From Xiphias gladius (taxonomy: Eukaryota > Chordata > Actinopteri > Istiophoriformes > Xiphiidae), in NCBI RefSeq assembly GCF_016859285.1, contig NC_053420.1, positions 9,372,001-9,436,000 on the forward strand: a stretch of DNA of 64,000 bases, given 5' to 3'. A model generated the notes under the pieces. The model was given only the letters and a program-made list of their open reading frames with translations, was not told the DNA's origin and searched no databases. Each line of letters opens with the position of its first letter. The stretch's first letter is position 1. The position numbers were made by a program, and so were the translations under genes. Shown here piece after piece: positions 24,131-35,300 of this stretch.

Positions 24131-25824
24131 TAAGACTATCCCCATTCCAAATTATACACGTCGCTTGAGCAAACAAATTATTCATCATGACCAACAACAT
24201 CCTCAGAATCATAACACATTACAGAAGGTATGTCCCCACCTCTGTTTCTGTACTGCAGAATCTGCAGGATCTACTCTTAACTCCAGAGATTTTCCATTAT
24301 CACGAACTGCTGAGGGAAGAATTCAAAAATCCCACCGCACCAATGTACAGTGTGCGTTTTACCATTTATAGCCGAGTTACACTTTAGATGAACAGAGCAT
24401 ATATTTTTTCATGAATTAATACCGCAGTATATCATATTGTCGTAGCTACTAAAACAATTAACATGTTTCAGCTGCCTAAATTACTGACAAACTGAGATCA
24501 TGTCTGCAGGCACTGGACATGTGCTGCTACATTTAGTTTATACATTGCTCCAATCTGTCACATCATCAGTCACCCTCTTCCTGCCGTCAAAAATAAAGTG
24601 ATAAGGTCATACAAGCCAAAATAATTTAACTCTGAGAAACTGATAAAATGATTTGAGCTGTAGAAATCTGCACTTAGGCTGCATTTTGAGACCCCTGCGG
24701 CGGTTTTGACTTAAGCCTCAGATTCGGCGACCTCCGGTGGCGTTCAGGCGAATTCAGCGGGGCGCAGGGTTCAGACTGAGCGACGGGTGCAGTTTAGACG
24801 GCAGCCTCGGAGGCCACAGCGTGGGGTTTAACAGACCAGACAGCACGTCTTACACTAGAAAACCACAGCTAAGCTTGTCACAGAGCGACAGCCCAACAAC
24901 ACAATCAGGATAATTATAGTATTTCTCTGCCACCCCTTACATTTTTCCTACAGCACACCCCAACTCACTCTAAGAAGCCTAATGCAACCCACAAGTCATG
25001 GAAACACAATTTGACCCAGGTCTGATGTAAACAAAACTTTTTGTTAAAATGTTGTTGTTGACATTGTTATTTATTAAACACTCACATACATGCACTGTGT
25101 GTTTTATGAAGTTTGTTGAATACTAAGCCTGTTGTCCCTTTCAGTCTTGACATGAGAAAAAGCTTCATATTTTTTTGGCCCAGATGGAAAAATGAAGAGA
25201 AAACCCATATGGCTTCATTTTACTGCCAGTAATTTGGTGTTTTGGCCTTGCTTTGTGCTTTCCTCCTGCTCTTCATTCTACAGTAGATATGACACAAGAG
25301 GAAAAAGACATAAAGATAAATAAGATTGCCAGTGATTCATCGGCCGGACTCTGGCTGATAACATCGTGGCTTGTCATTTTCTTTGATTTGGCAGTGGCAT
25401 TTCGGTGTCGTGAGCGCACGGCACATTCTACTCAAGGCGGACAGTCGATACCAGTTGTGACGTTTTGGGCCCAGAGCCTAATTTCGCATCACGGCTGACA
25501 TTTAAAATCTCCGATGTGAGCTCTGTGAGCTTGGAGGTAAACTTGAAACCGAGACAAAGGGCAGCTGCTGAGAGCATTTTTCTGGAAAACTAGAGTTTTA
25601 AGAGAAATACTCCCACAGAGCTGTCTACCTGTCATCCGTGAATATGAATGATCAGAGCCACTTTGTTTAGTTTACTACTGGCTGTGTTAGCCTCACACTC
25701 AGGCATCAGTGCACTGCCCAAAACGAAAGGCACCACTGCCCTCTAGAGGTTAAATGCTGGCACATGTCTACTATTTCTTCAAATAAAACTTGTGAAGAGT
25801 AACAACCCTGCTGCTAATGGTGCT

Positions 25825-26095
25825 GGAGGGAGTATTCAGATCCTTTAACTAAGTAAACGTTTTAATACCGCACTGTAAGAATGCTCTGTTACAAGTTAAA
25901 GTCCTGCATTTAAAATGTTACTGCAGTAAAAGTATGTAAGTATAATCAGGAAAATGTACTTAAAGTTTCGAAAGTAAAGGTGCTCAATGCAGAAAAAAGT
26001 CCCCTGTGAGTGTTATACTATTAAACATTATTATTACTGATGCATTGATGTAAAAGCAGCATTTTACTGTTGTAGCTGATTGAGGTGGAGATCAT
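25825..26095 (-). repeat. Dispersed repeat, paste family, reverse orientation
   Basis: Its reverse complement reads as the right half of the copy at 45.67-46.17 kb: GCAGGACTTTAACTTG, the AAAAGTA-type block and GGATCTGAATACTCCCTCC. Confidence 0.65.
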
Positions 26096-26100
26096 TTTGA

Positions 26101-26180
26101 CTGGGCTGCAACTAATGACTATTTTCATTATGGATTCTTCTGCTGATCATTTTCTCAATTAAGTGATTTAGTTTTATGTT
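26101..26180 (+). repeat. Dispersed repeat, CTGCAACTAA family
   Basis: GGGCTGCAACTAATGACTATTTTCATTATGG is followed by TTTTCTCAATTAAGTGATTTAGT, close to the family consensus as I know it. Confidence 0.75.
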
Positions 26181-27467
26181 TTGTGTTTTGTTGTTGTTGT
26201 TTTTTTTGTTACCAAACAAAGCAATGATACAAAACATGTAGCCCTGGGGGTGTGGGACACGGACAACTACATGTGGACAAAGATCTTTTGATTATAAAAC
26301 CACCATAAAACGGTCTTAAATTATCTTATCTCGGCTCAGATTTATATAACGTTCTTATCACCAGAGGAGAGCATCAACCAGATGGAGAAGATATGACATT
26401 AGATTAGATTTAGATGATGGCGTACTTAACGCTTTGCTTGCAGAAAAGTCCCAAGATCTGACTTTGAGGAGGATCTGTGTTTGTGTTACTGTTATATGTG
26501 AAACAAAAAGTTCTGCAACAAGTAAGTATTTATAAATATACATCAATTTTGTTCATCTCAAAACAACACAACGCCCTTGGTGCGGATGACTTTGCCTGAC
26601 TCATGTCTAAGCAAATACTACTCCTGAGAATAACAATGTAATTTTTGTAATGCGCAAAGACCGGTGACATTACTCATTTTTATGGCCAATGAAGTTATGA
26701 ATTTAGTAAGTAAACAAGAATCAAATCAGTTAATCAAATGAGCGGGATTCTTGACCTTGGATCTGGTCGCGGCTCTCAAAGACTCTGGGATGAAGAAAAA
26801 CGCCCGCAAGTGGACCTTAGAGTCAAGATTGTTCTGTCGAGTAATAATGAAAGCATAGTACAAAAGTTCACGAAGCTTGTGAGTGAGATCAGAGAGTTGG
26901 TAGATGGAAAAATAAATGAGAATTCAAAGTAAAACAAATGCGTCTGCACTTCTCGATCTGTCCACTAGATGGAGACAGTGGCAGGGCAAGACACCCTGGA
27001 CGAGTGTGTCCGCCTCGTCCCGTCTCCACTGCACCTCGCCCCCCCCCCCGGGCGACGCACGCGGTCACGCGATTCTAGCTTTTCAGGTGACGAAACGCAA
27101 TCGTCGAGGCACCGAGGTGTGGTTTCCAAGGCACCCACGGCGCCGCCGCGTGGCCCTCCTCGCCTCCGCTGTCTCCCCCGCATCGCGAGGATGACTCGCA
27201 GCCGCGTGGAGATCGGGTTCCGTCGTTGCGCCAGATTTACACATCGAGCCCAGAAGAGCGAGGGCGAGGAGGGATAATGGGATTTCGACTCCATTAAACC
27301 CCGAGGATACGGTTTCAGTTTGGGTGGACTTCCACTGTGATAATTACAGCTCTGACTTCACGACAGGATTGGATGACCAAACTGAAATTAGGTTAACATT
27401 GATGAAGTTCAGTGGTCTTATTCAGGCTTACATGGAAACGATTAATCATTGGTAATTCAACGGGGCA

Positions 27468-27481
27468 CTATCTATCTATCA

Positions 27482-27534
<53 letters not shown>

Positions 27535-27536
27535 CT
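27468..27536. repeat. (TATC)n microsatellite
   Basis: About 16 TATC units, with one imperfect unit near the left end. Confidence 0.95.
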
Positions 27537-27666
27537 TTGTCACAACCGAATCCCTTTATATTCTTGCCAGAGTTGTTGTCTGATAGAAGAAGAAATGGGC
27601 AGTGATGCGATGTGTCTCATGATCCACCCCGGGCTGATTCTCACTGATACCCAGGCAGACAAACAA

Positions 27667-27675
27667 GGGGGGGGG

Positions 27676-27711
<36 letters not shown>
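27667..27711. repeat. G10 run followed by (CA)n microsatellite
   Basis: About ten G, then roughly 16 CA dinucleotides. Confidence 0.95.
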
Positions 27712-27715
<4 letters not shown>

Positions 27716-28009
27716 TTTCCCTCCCACGTCGGCGCAGCAAAACAAAGGCCCCACGAACACGAGAGGCTTGAATGTGCGGGTGGGCGGGCCCGGGCCGACG
27801 CCGCCGGGGGCCCTGAGAGACAGAAGACACGGAGGGGCTTTGGTGATGCGGCCCGTCACTCACGGGAGCTGGTTTGAGTTCAGCGTGGGAAAGCAACACG
27901 CATGGCTCCACCATCAGATCATACAGTGGTAAATGACTGGTTATCAAGCAAATGAACAAATGACTCTGGCTTCATACATGATACAAAGGATAGTTCGTGC
28001 CTTAACACT

Positions 28010-28160
28010 GGAGCCGCAAGGATTAGTCGATTAATCGGTTAGTCGATCGACATTAAATTAATCGTCAGCTATTTGGATCATCGATTTCAGTCTTTTTTTG
28101 CCAGAGGTTTCACGGTCCCAGCTCCTCAAATACGAGGATTTTGCTCCTTTTCTTTGTAAA
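28010..28160 (+). repeat. Dispersed repeat, CTGCAACTAA family
   Basis: GAGCCGCAAGGATTAGTCGATTAATCGGTTAGTCGATCG is followed by TTAATCGTCAGCTATTTGG and CCAGCTCCTCAAATACGAGGATTTTG, a recognisable member of the family. Confidence 0.7.
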
Positions 28161-28899
28161 AACATGATAATAATCTGAGTATCTTTGGCTTCAGGGCAGT
28201 TGCTCGGCCATAGCAAGACATCTGAAGACGTCGCCCGGGGGTGGGGGGGTTATAACATACATTTCCCGCAGCTTTCTGACGTTTTACGGACCTCACGACT
28301 ACTTGAGAAAGTCATGGGGCAGACTAATTGATAGTGAGGCCGGTGTTTCGCTGCAGCCCGGATTAAAACACACACACACACAGAAGCAGGCGGGTATTAC
28401 TGCAGATGTTCACGGTGACACGTAACGCCAGAGGGAAAAGGCCGCAGCTCCGGGCAACTACCATCAAAGACGAGCGGGGTCACGTCCTTGGTCCACAGTC
28501 ACGTCGGTGACTGCGCTTTGGGTGCAGCGCTGTGGACAAGATCCCTTATTGTCACAACAAACACTGATATCAGCGGCAGCATGTCGGGTGACCGGCAGGT
28601 CCGAAATCGTGCCTGTGAGATATGAATGGTCACTGAGCTGATTAACTCGTGTCCTACAGCCCCCCGAAAGACCCATTGAAGGTCCTCAGTCTAAATTCAT
28701 TATATTTGCTCAATAGTAGCACAAAAAATAGGGAGTGCAGACAGATGGCAGTTTTCTGTAACTGCTTTCACATCTCCCACCCAAACAGACTGTTATACAA
28801 GTTGGTATTTAGTCAAATCTCCGACTAGTTTTCCTTTAGACATCAAGGTTTACTGGACAAAGTGTGGTGAAACAGCGCTCTGGTTTGGGGAGTTGTACC

Positions 28900-29324
28900 T
28901 CTGCTATGACTTTTTTGCCGAGCCGTGCCGAGCCGTGCTGAGCCCCAAGCAGGGCCATTACCCACCGTAAACCAGCCTCTGCCTCCTGCCGTCGAGGGAC
29001 ATCCTGGAGCCTCCCCCAGGAGTCCCACATCGGCCCCTGAACCCCCCCCCCTCCATCCCACCTTCGGGAACCTCAGCGTACACACGCACGCACACGCGCA
29101 GGGGCGGGTGCAAGCAAGCGGCGTAACGGCAGCCAGCCCCGTGCGCGCGGCTCGTGCGCATGTTTTGATGTTTGGACGGTGTCGCGGTGCGGCTCGACGG
29201 CATCATTGCACGGGGGGCCGATGTCCAGCTGGAAGAAGCGAGGGTTTGCGAAGCAGCAGTGTGCAGGGGGAACCGCGCCGTAGACACCACACCGTCAGGC
29301 AGACCGATAGAACCAGGCGACATC
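28900..29324 (+). promoter_or_regulatory. tspan2: CpG-rich promoter and 5' UTR region of tspan2
   Basis: A GC- and CpG-dense stretch ends at the tspan2 ATG (context CATCATGA, with C at -3). It fits a CpG-island promoter. No TATA box is evident, and the transcription start cannot be placed. Confidence 0.5.
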
Positions 29325-32300
29325 ATGAGCAAAGTGCAGGGCGGAATGAGATGCGTGAAATATCTGCTCTTCGTCTTCAACTTCATCTTCTGGGTAAGTC
29401 CGCTCAGCCAACGCGTTGCATGGGAACACCGTTTCAAAAATCCCCCCCGCTGTTCAAACAGCCTGATAATCGTCGTGTTTTGTTTTGTTGTTGTTGTTTT
29501 TTTTTTTTACCTCTGTCAGAGGAGCCGATATCCTGCTGGTTTGACTTAACGCGTTTTAAGTGATTATCCGGCTCTGTTTTGCCGTGGGAAAACCTGTCGG
29601 TGCGCCACCTTATTGCGGTGTTTGCGTGGCCAACGCTGATATCGCCAGATATGGTTCGTATTTCACCTGGCCTCATTATTCACTGGAGATCCAGTGGGGA
29701 GCGGTGCTGGTAATGTAATCCCGCAGATTCCCTCTGCCCACCTGCTCCCTTCCTATTACCCTCCGACTCAGCCCGACACTCTTCTCTTGCCCTACACTGT
29801 CAACCCAATCCCGAATGACATTATCAGGTCCATTGTACCTCGTCGGGGCCCTTGGAGCATCCCCGATCTATGAAATGTTTTCAGAAAATTAATGAGCAAG
29901 TCAAGCCACCAAGCCACTGACAGGGTTTCTGTAGTATGTAATGTACCATGGTCACGCTGCAGCACACACAGAGCTGCAGTGTGTTGCCACTTTTCCAACA
30001 CACCCACTGTTTAGGTCCTCTCTCATGATTTGGCATTGTGCTGTGACTTTCCTGCTGCAGGTCTGGGTGTGTGTGTGTGGGGGGGGTGTTTTTGACAGGC
30101 AGGGATAATCTGTTTTGGGTGCAGGGTTTTGTCTCGGTCTGTTATGCTGCAGCAGATCTGCTCAGATAGGGTTACCTGTGGCTCCAGCTGCAGCAGAGGC
30201 TGCCTCGCTTTCGACTTGCTGAGCAGGGACTTGTCTTGTGATTACCTGTCTCGATGAGGGGGCGTACCGCATTGGGTTAGCGTGGTCTCGAACGGCGGCT
30301 TTGAAGCTGTTTTGGCCGGTAACCCACTAAAACAAAGCTACGGTACTGTTTGTCTGCTTGTGACCCCTTGCCCTCAGGCCGTGGACATGTGCACACGAAG
30401 AGCGAAAAAGAGATGCTTCCTTTTCAGATCGCTTCATTTGATTTTAAGAGGCCCAAAGAAGTTAAAAAAGAAAAAAGTCAGTCATCCACAAGAAGAAAGG
30501 CAAAGGTTAAAAGAAAGTATGCAAATGTAAACAGGTTTCTGGTGCCTGTCTTGCAACTCCCAGGTGGGGAACCACTGATTCAGAGAACAACATCGGTGCC
30601 AAATGAATTTGTTTATCCTGCCACTTCAGACTGCAAAGTCGGCATACGTGCACCTTGTGAAAAATGCTGCCCTGTGTTAAGAGCGACATTTCATTTCACA
30701 AACTGTGAGGGGTTAAAACAAATAGATGACACACGTTGTTTCTCAATGTAACCAGTAAGTTAAAGATGCCGCTTAGGCTGCAACTAAGTGATTATTCTGC
30801 CAATTATTTCCTTGGTTGATCCTTTAGTCCAGGGTGACGTTTTCCAATGGCTTTGTTTTTTCCGACAACAGTCCAACACCGAAAGATTTTCAGCTCATCA
30901 CCACAGAAGACAAATAAAAGCGTCAGGTCCTCACAACTGACAAACTGCAGCTAAAATAATGTTCGGCAATACCGGTTTGAAAAGTGACTATAGAAATGAA
31001 TCAGTCGTCAATTGATCAGTTGGGGGCAGATTGATTTTTGTGTTGATCGTTTCAGCCATGATAAGCCCCTGTAACTCCCCAATGGATGCTGATGTTTTAC
31101 TGCTAAATGATGCAGTATAAATACAGGTTTAAGCGGCTGCGTTGGCTCATTTGTGCTCTCCAGGACGATCACTCGTGTCACCCAAACAGACAGCGGCCTC
31201 TTTGTTTAACAGTCCTGGGGACTGAAAGCGGAGAGTGTACAGTACGCCGTCACTTCGGGGTGCGGAGCCAAGCAAGCAGGCGCAGCCGATGCCAGCGTGA
31301 GTTACGTCACCCAGGCGCCGCGAGCCTGGCACGGCCTGTGGCTGAAACGCACCACGGGAGACGGAGCGCTGATGCCGGCGGCGATGCTGGCGTTCAGATA
31401 TGATACTGTGGTGGTCCATATGGAAACAGGTGCTGCTGTCACGGAGTGTCCTGTTCCTTTTTCGTAACGTTTTTGCTCTCACTCTAGCTCTCTGACAGCA
31501 GATATTTTCCTTCTCGGATGTGATTTTATATTTTTCTTACAGTCGATTACCATGATACTCATGATAATGTTACTGTAAGATGAAGATTAAGAAATGTGGG
31601 CTGTAATTTAGTTTTTAACCTGTTAATTATTTACTCACGTGTAACATGCTGTAAAACTGAACTTCTGTTTAGTTGAATATAAAATTAATTATCCTTTAGC
31701 AGTACACACTAACACACTTATGCACATTTAGTATTAAAACCCCCTCACCTGTCTTTTAATTAAATATAACAGTGGTGTTTTCGACCAAATAATGTTTTCC
31801 AGGTGCGTCTAGCAGGTCAGGAGGATTAACTTTCTCAGGGGGACAGCTTGGTCTCAATCGACTGGTTTATTTCTGGTCAAGATTGCCCAGGGAGCAACTA
31901 TGTCCTCTCTGTGTTGTGGCAAACTCATCGGGCACATCACACCTGACGAGTCCGAGTCTATACCTACACATATCACCATGAAAAATGAGATTATTACATG
32001 GGATATTAGCTTACACAGAGGAGACAGTTGACTTCAAGTAGTGCTTGTGATCTGTTTGAGAGCCGAAACAAGTCTAAAACTGTTGGATTTTTTTTTGTTG
32101 TTGTTGTTGTTTTTTTTGAAAAACCTTTAGTCGCTCAAGAGGTGATGCATTAACATTTCTGGTTTGTTCTGAATAAACTGAAGAAAAAACAGGCAGTGAG
32201 CATCAATGGCCACTTTGCTGACAGACGAGACAAAAACGAGAGCGCCAACTGCAGAATCCCCCATCAGCTGAGGACCCAAAGACAAAAAGAGGATGGGGCT

Positions 32301-35300
32301 CAGTTTTTCTAAACGTGAAGGGATTCCTGGGCAAACGTCCCAGAACACTGAGAGCTTATCGCCAAAGACGTCACTTAAAGCCCTGACACAGGAGCCATGT
32401 TTCAAGAAATTTCTAAAATTGCACATTGTTATTCTGCAAAAGTATGTGACTATGACATGAATACCGATTTTACAATTTATCATTCCTCAGCTGTCGGGCT
32501 TGTTGGTGCTGGCTGTGGGACTCTGGCTCAGGTTTGACCCAGAAACAGTGGAGCTCTTGACAGGCGCCGGCGCCCCTGACACCTTCTTTATAGGTACGTC
32601 ACGGTTTCTGCAGCCTCCGATCACACCTCACCTTCCATCCACAGATCATAAAATATGACTCAAGATGCATGAGTAAAATCATTTAAGTTATTTATGTCTT
32701 TTCTCGTGATGAACTGATGGACAGTAATTATTTAGTAAGGTCATTTAAATAAACCAATGATGTCATTTTAAATGTGGTTTATGGGTTTTAGCTGTTTTTT
32801 ACATAAGTAATGCATAACATCAGGAGGGAGTGAAGTCATGTGGGTTTAGGATTTGAATGCTATTGTGCTGATTCATTTCCTCTCAAGGCCAGAAACTAGC
32901 AGTTCAAACCAACAGTTTGACACCTTGATGTAACAAGAATAAAGTGCGAAGCTACAAAAGAGTAATCGAGCAGGCTCAACAGAGATGAATACACATTTTC
33001 AGGTGTAAAAAAAAAAAAAAAAAAAAAATCTCATTCGGGTGTAGAAACAAATTTTATATGTGCCACCAAATCAGCCTCCTCCACAGGGCAGCACCAGACC
33101 TGATGACATCAAGTTTTATGGTGCATCATATAATAAGCCCTTGTTAACTTCCTTGGGGACTTCTCGTCACCGTTCTAACCGAAAAACCTTTCAGGGGCCG
33201 CAGGTGTTAACTGAACAATGATTAATGTTTAACATTTTACCTTCAGTGCGTCGTGATGTTTTTCTTTCACTTCCCCTTGGACCCTCGGGTAATCGGGCCC
33301 GTCCGATCGAAGGGGGAAAGCGTTTTCCGTTTTCAAAATCCTCAAACACGAGCAAGCGGGGGCTCACGGTGCTGCGTGCAGAGGGGCAGTGAAAACGGAC
33401 ATGTCGAAGGACTGCTGAGATGCAGCATTAGTGGCAGCGCGCCGGTTTATGGGTTATGGAGACAGTGGTTTGATTTTCCTTCCGCTGGAATCGCGCAAAT
33501 TGATCAACCGGACATCAACAAATGGTGACAAATGGACCTGAGCCACCAGCTGATTGAGGACCGGCTCTGTCTCTTCGCTGAAATATGTCTGAAGCGCTTT
33601 GCGCTCAGCTTTTGATCGATAGTGAATGAAGAGCTCCTTTGCAAAGCTCCCGCTAAAACACACAGTGGACTATTAAAACATACAGTAGACGAGACAAGCA
33701 CCCTTCAGTGTGTGGTAGTGTTGCAAGACTCCATACAATAGGCCCTCTCTCTCTCTCTCTCTCTCTCTCCTTCTCTACCTCTCTCCCACTCTCTCGCTCT
33801 GCGTAGGAGCGGATGATTAGAATGAAGCCTGCTCTTGTTACTCCCATTCAGACCATGACCTAAAATGGTGACTTCACTTCATCAGCTCTCTGCAGTGCTT
33901 TCATGGAACTGGCTGTCTCCCTCGGGACATGAGTAACAGGTTGGGTGAGGCAGCTCTGGGGCCGGTTAAATTGACATGCAAATATCAAATTCTCCGATAA
34001 CGTCCAACTTGTCTCACACGTTTTTTTTTTTACGTGTACATTAACTCACGTTCTGTACCTGAATGTATTTTAGTGAATATTTACTGGAGTACTTAGATTT
34101 TTTTTTCTGATTTATACTTCTACTCCTCCACATTTCAGAGGCAAATATTCTCACCCCACTACATTTTACAGGACTATTTCTTGGCCGGGTGAAGTAACTT
34201 CCTGAAGTCTTGTCGTCGCCTCGGGAAAAAACCGGCAGAGACTTCAGGAAGTCACAGCTCCCACAACGTGTCGTTTTTACACTGCAGTTTGAGTGCGGAT
34301 TGAACAAATGGTAGAATGTGTTCTTTTGTGAGCTTTGTGATGAGATGATAGGCGGATTTAGTTACCTTTGAAACAGAGCTAGGCTAACTGCTTCCCCCCC
34401 GCTTGAGTTTTTACGCTAAGCTACGCTAACCGGCTGGGCTGTCGCTTTTTACCACACCGACATGAGGGTGGCATCGGTCTCATCTAACTCTCAGCAAGAG
34501 AGCGGATAAAACGTATTTGCCAAGATGCGGAACTGTCCCTTTGAGATTTTTACGTACAAAACATATGAACGGCCCATAACAAAGGGAGCACTGATATAAA
34601 CTAACAAAACAGCGTAAAGCTAACAGAATAACGTCTGTCTTGATCAGTTACAACATTAAAATGATGCTTACTCATCAGTGCATCAGTAATAATAATCCAA
34701 TCATTTATAATGAAATAATAAAAGGGCCCGACCTGCATAATGGATACTTCTACTTTACGCCCTTTAAATAGATTTTGCCCGTAATACTTATGTACTTTTC
34801 CTGATGCAGTATTTCTAGACAACAGCAGACTGCAGGAGATTACAGGCCGCCAGTTATCAGTTTATCTACGTAGCTATCGGGACGATCCAGCAGAGGGTCG
34901 ATCATCTTACAGAGGAGCCTTTAGCAACACAAGAGATATCATCATGAGCCTCCGGAGCAGGCAGAATGGCGGGGCGTCGCTGCCCACATGCCCCTCTAGC
35001 AGGGAGCCTAAACACGCTGATACCATAACAAGGCAAAGTGGCAGCATTCCCTACGGGTGATTCACTTTCCATCCCGTCACCTTTGCTGCTCCGTGTTCCA
35101 GCGAGTAAACAGCCGTGATGTGCGTTCACGGGATGGAGACAGTGCACCCGAGGGATTTTCATTAATTTGTATGGCCACCAGCTCCCTGCCAGCGGCTTCA
35201 ACAAGGAGGAAGTACAGCTGGCGGCTGTCTGCTAGATATCAGCGGCTTCACTGAGAAGAAGTGCTACAGTAAGGCAGTGCATATTAAAGTGATGGGAAAC

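Larger units (their letters stand above)
23588..24350 (+). repeat. Dispersed repeat, copy B, interrupted by an insertion
   Basis: The left part (23.59-23.69 kb) has AAAAAGCGGTGCAACATCCTATCAAA. The right part (about 24.13-24.35 kb) has ATTATTCATCATGACCAAC and AGAAGGTATGTCCCCACCTCTGTTTCTG. The same blocks are contiguous in copy A at 19.31 kb. The roughly 440 bases between them have no counterpart in copy A. Confidence 0.5.
24351..29320. other. Intergenic between ngf and tspan2
   Basis: No coding exon that I can support. It contains two dispersed repeats near 26 kb, two microsatellites at 27.47 and 27.67 kb, and GC/CpG-rich stretches at about 26.99-27.29, 27.70-27.87 and 28.90-29.32 kb. The last of these is the tspan2 promoter region. 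Open frames in the CpG-rich stretches overlap in several frames on both strands and look compositional. Confidence 0.5.

Noticed and set aside
26965-27294. Overlapping 100-codon frames on both strands
   Set aside because: Explained by CpG-rich composition with few stops; no start context, splice pattern or family motif.
27468-27711. Clustered tandem repeats that could suggest a CRISPR-like array
   Set aside because: They are simple tetranucleotide and dinucleotide microsatellites with no spacers.
28925-29563. 212-codon plus-strand frame over the tspan2 first exon
   Set aside because: It is in a different frame from the tspan2 start and runs through the promoter, exon 1 and intron. It is a shadow of GC-rich sequence.
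33253-33528. 91-codon frame in tspan2 intron 2
   Set aside because: Locally GC-rich intron sequence without start context or splice borders.
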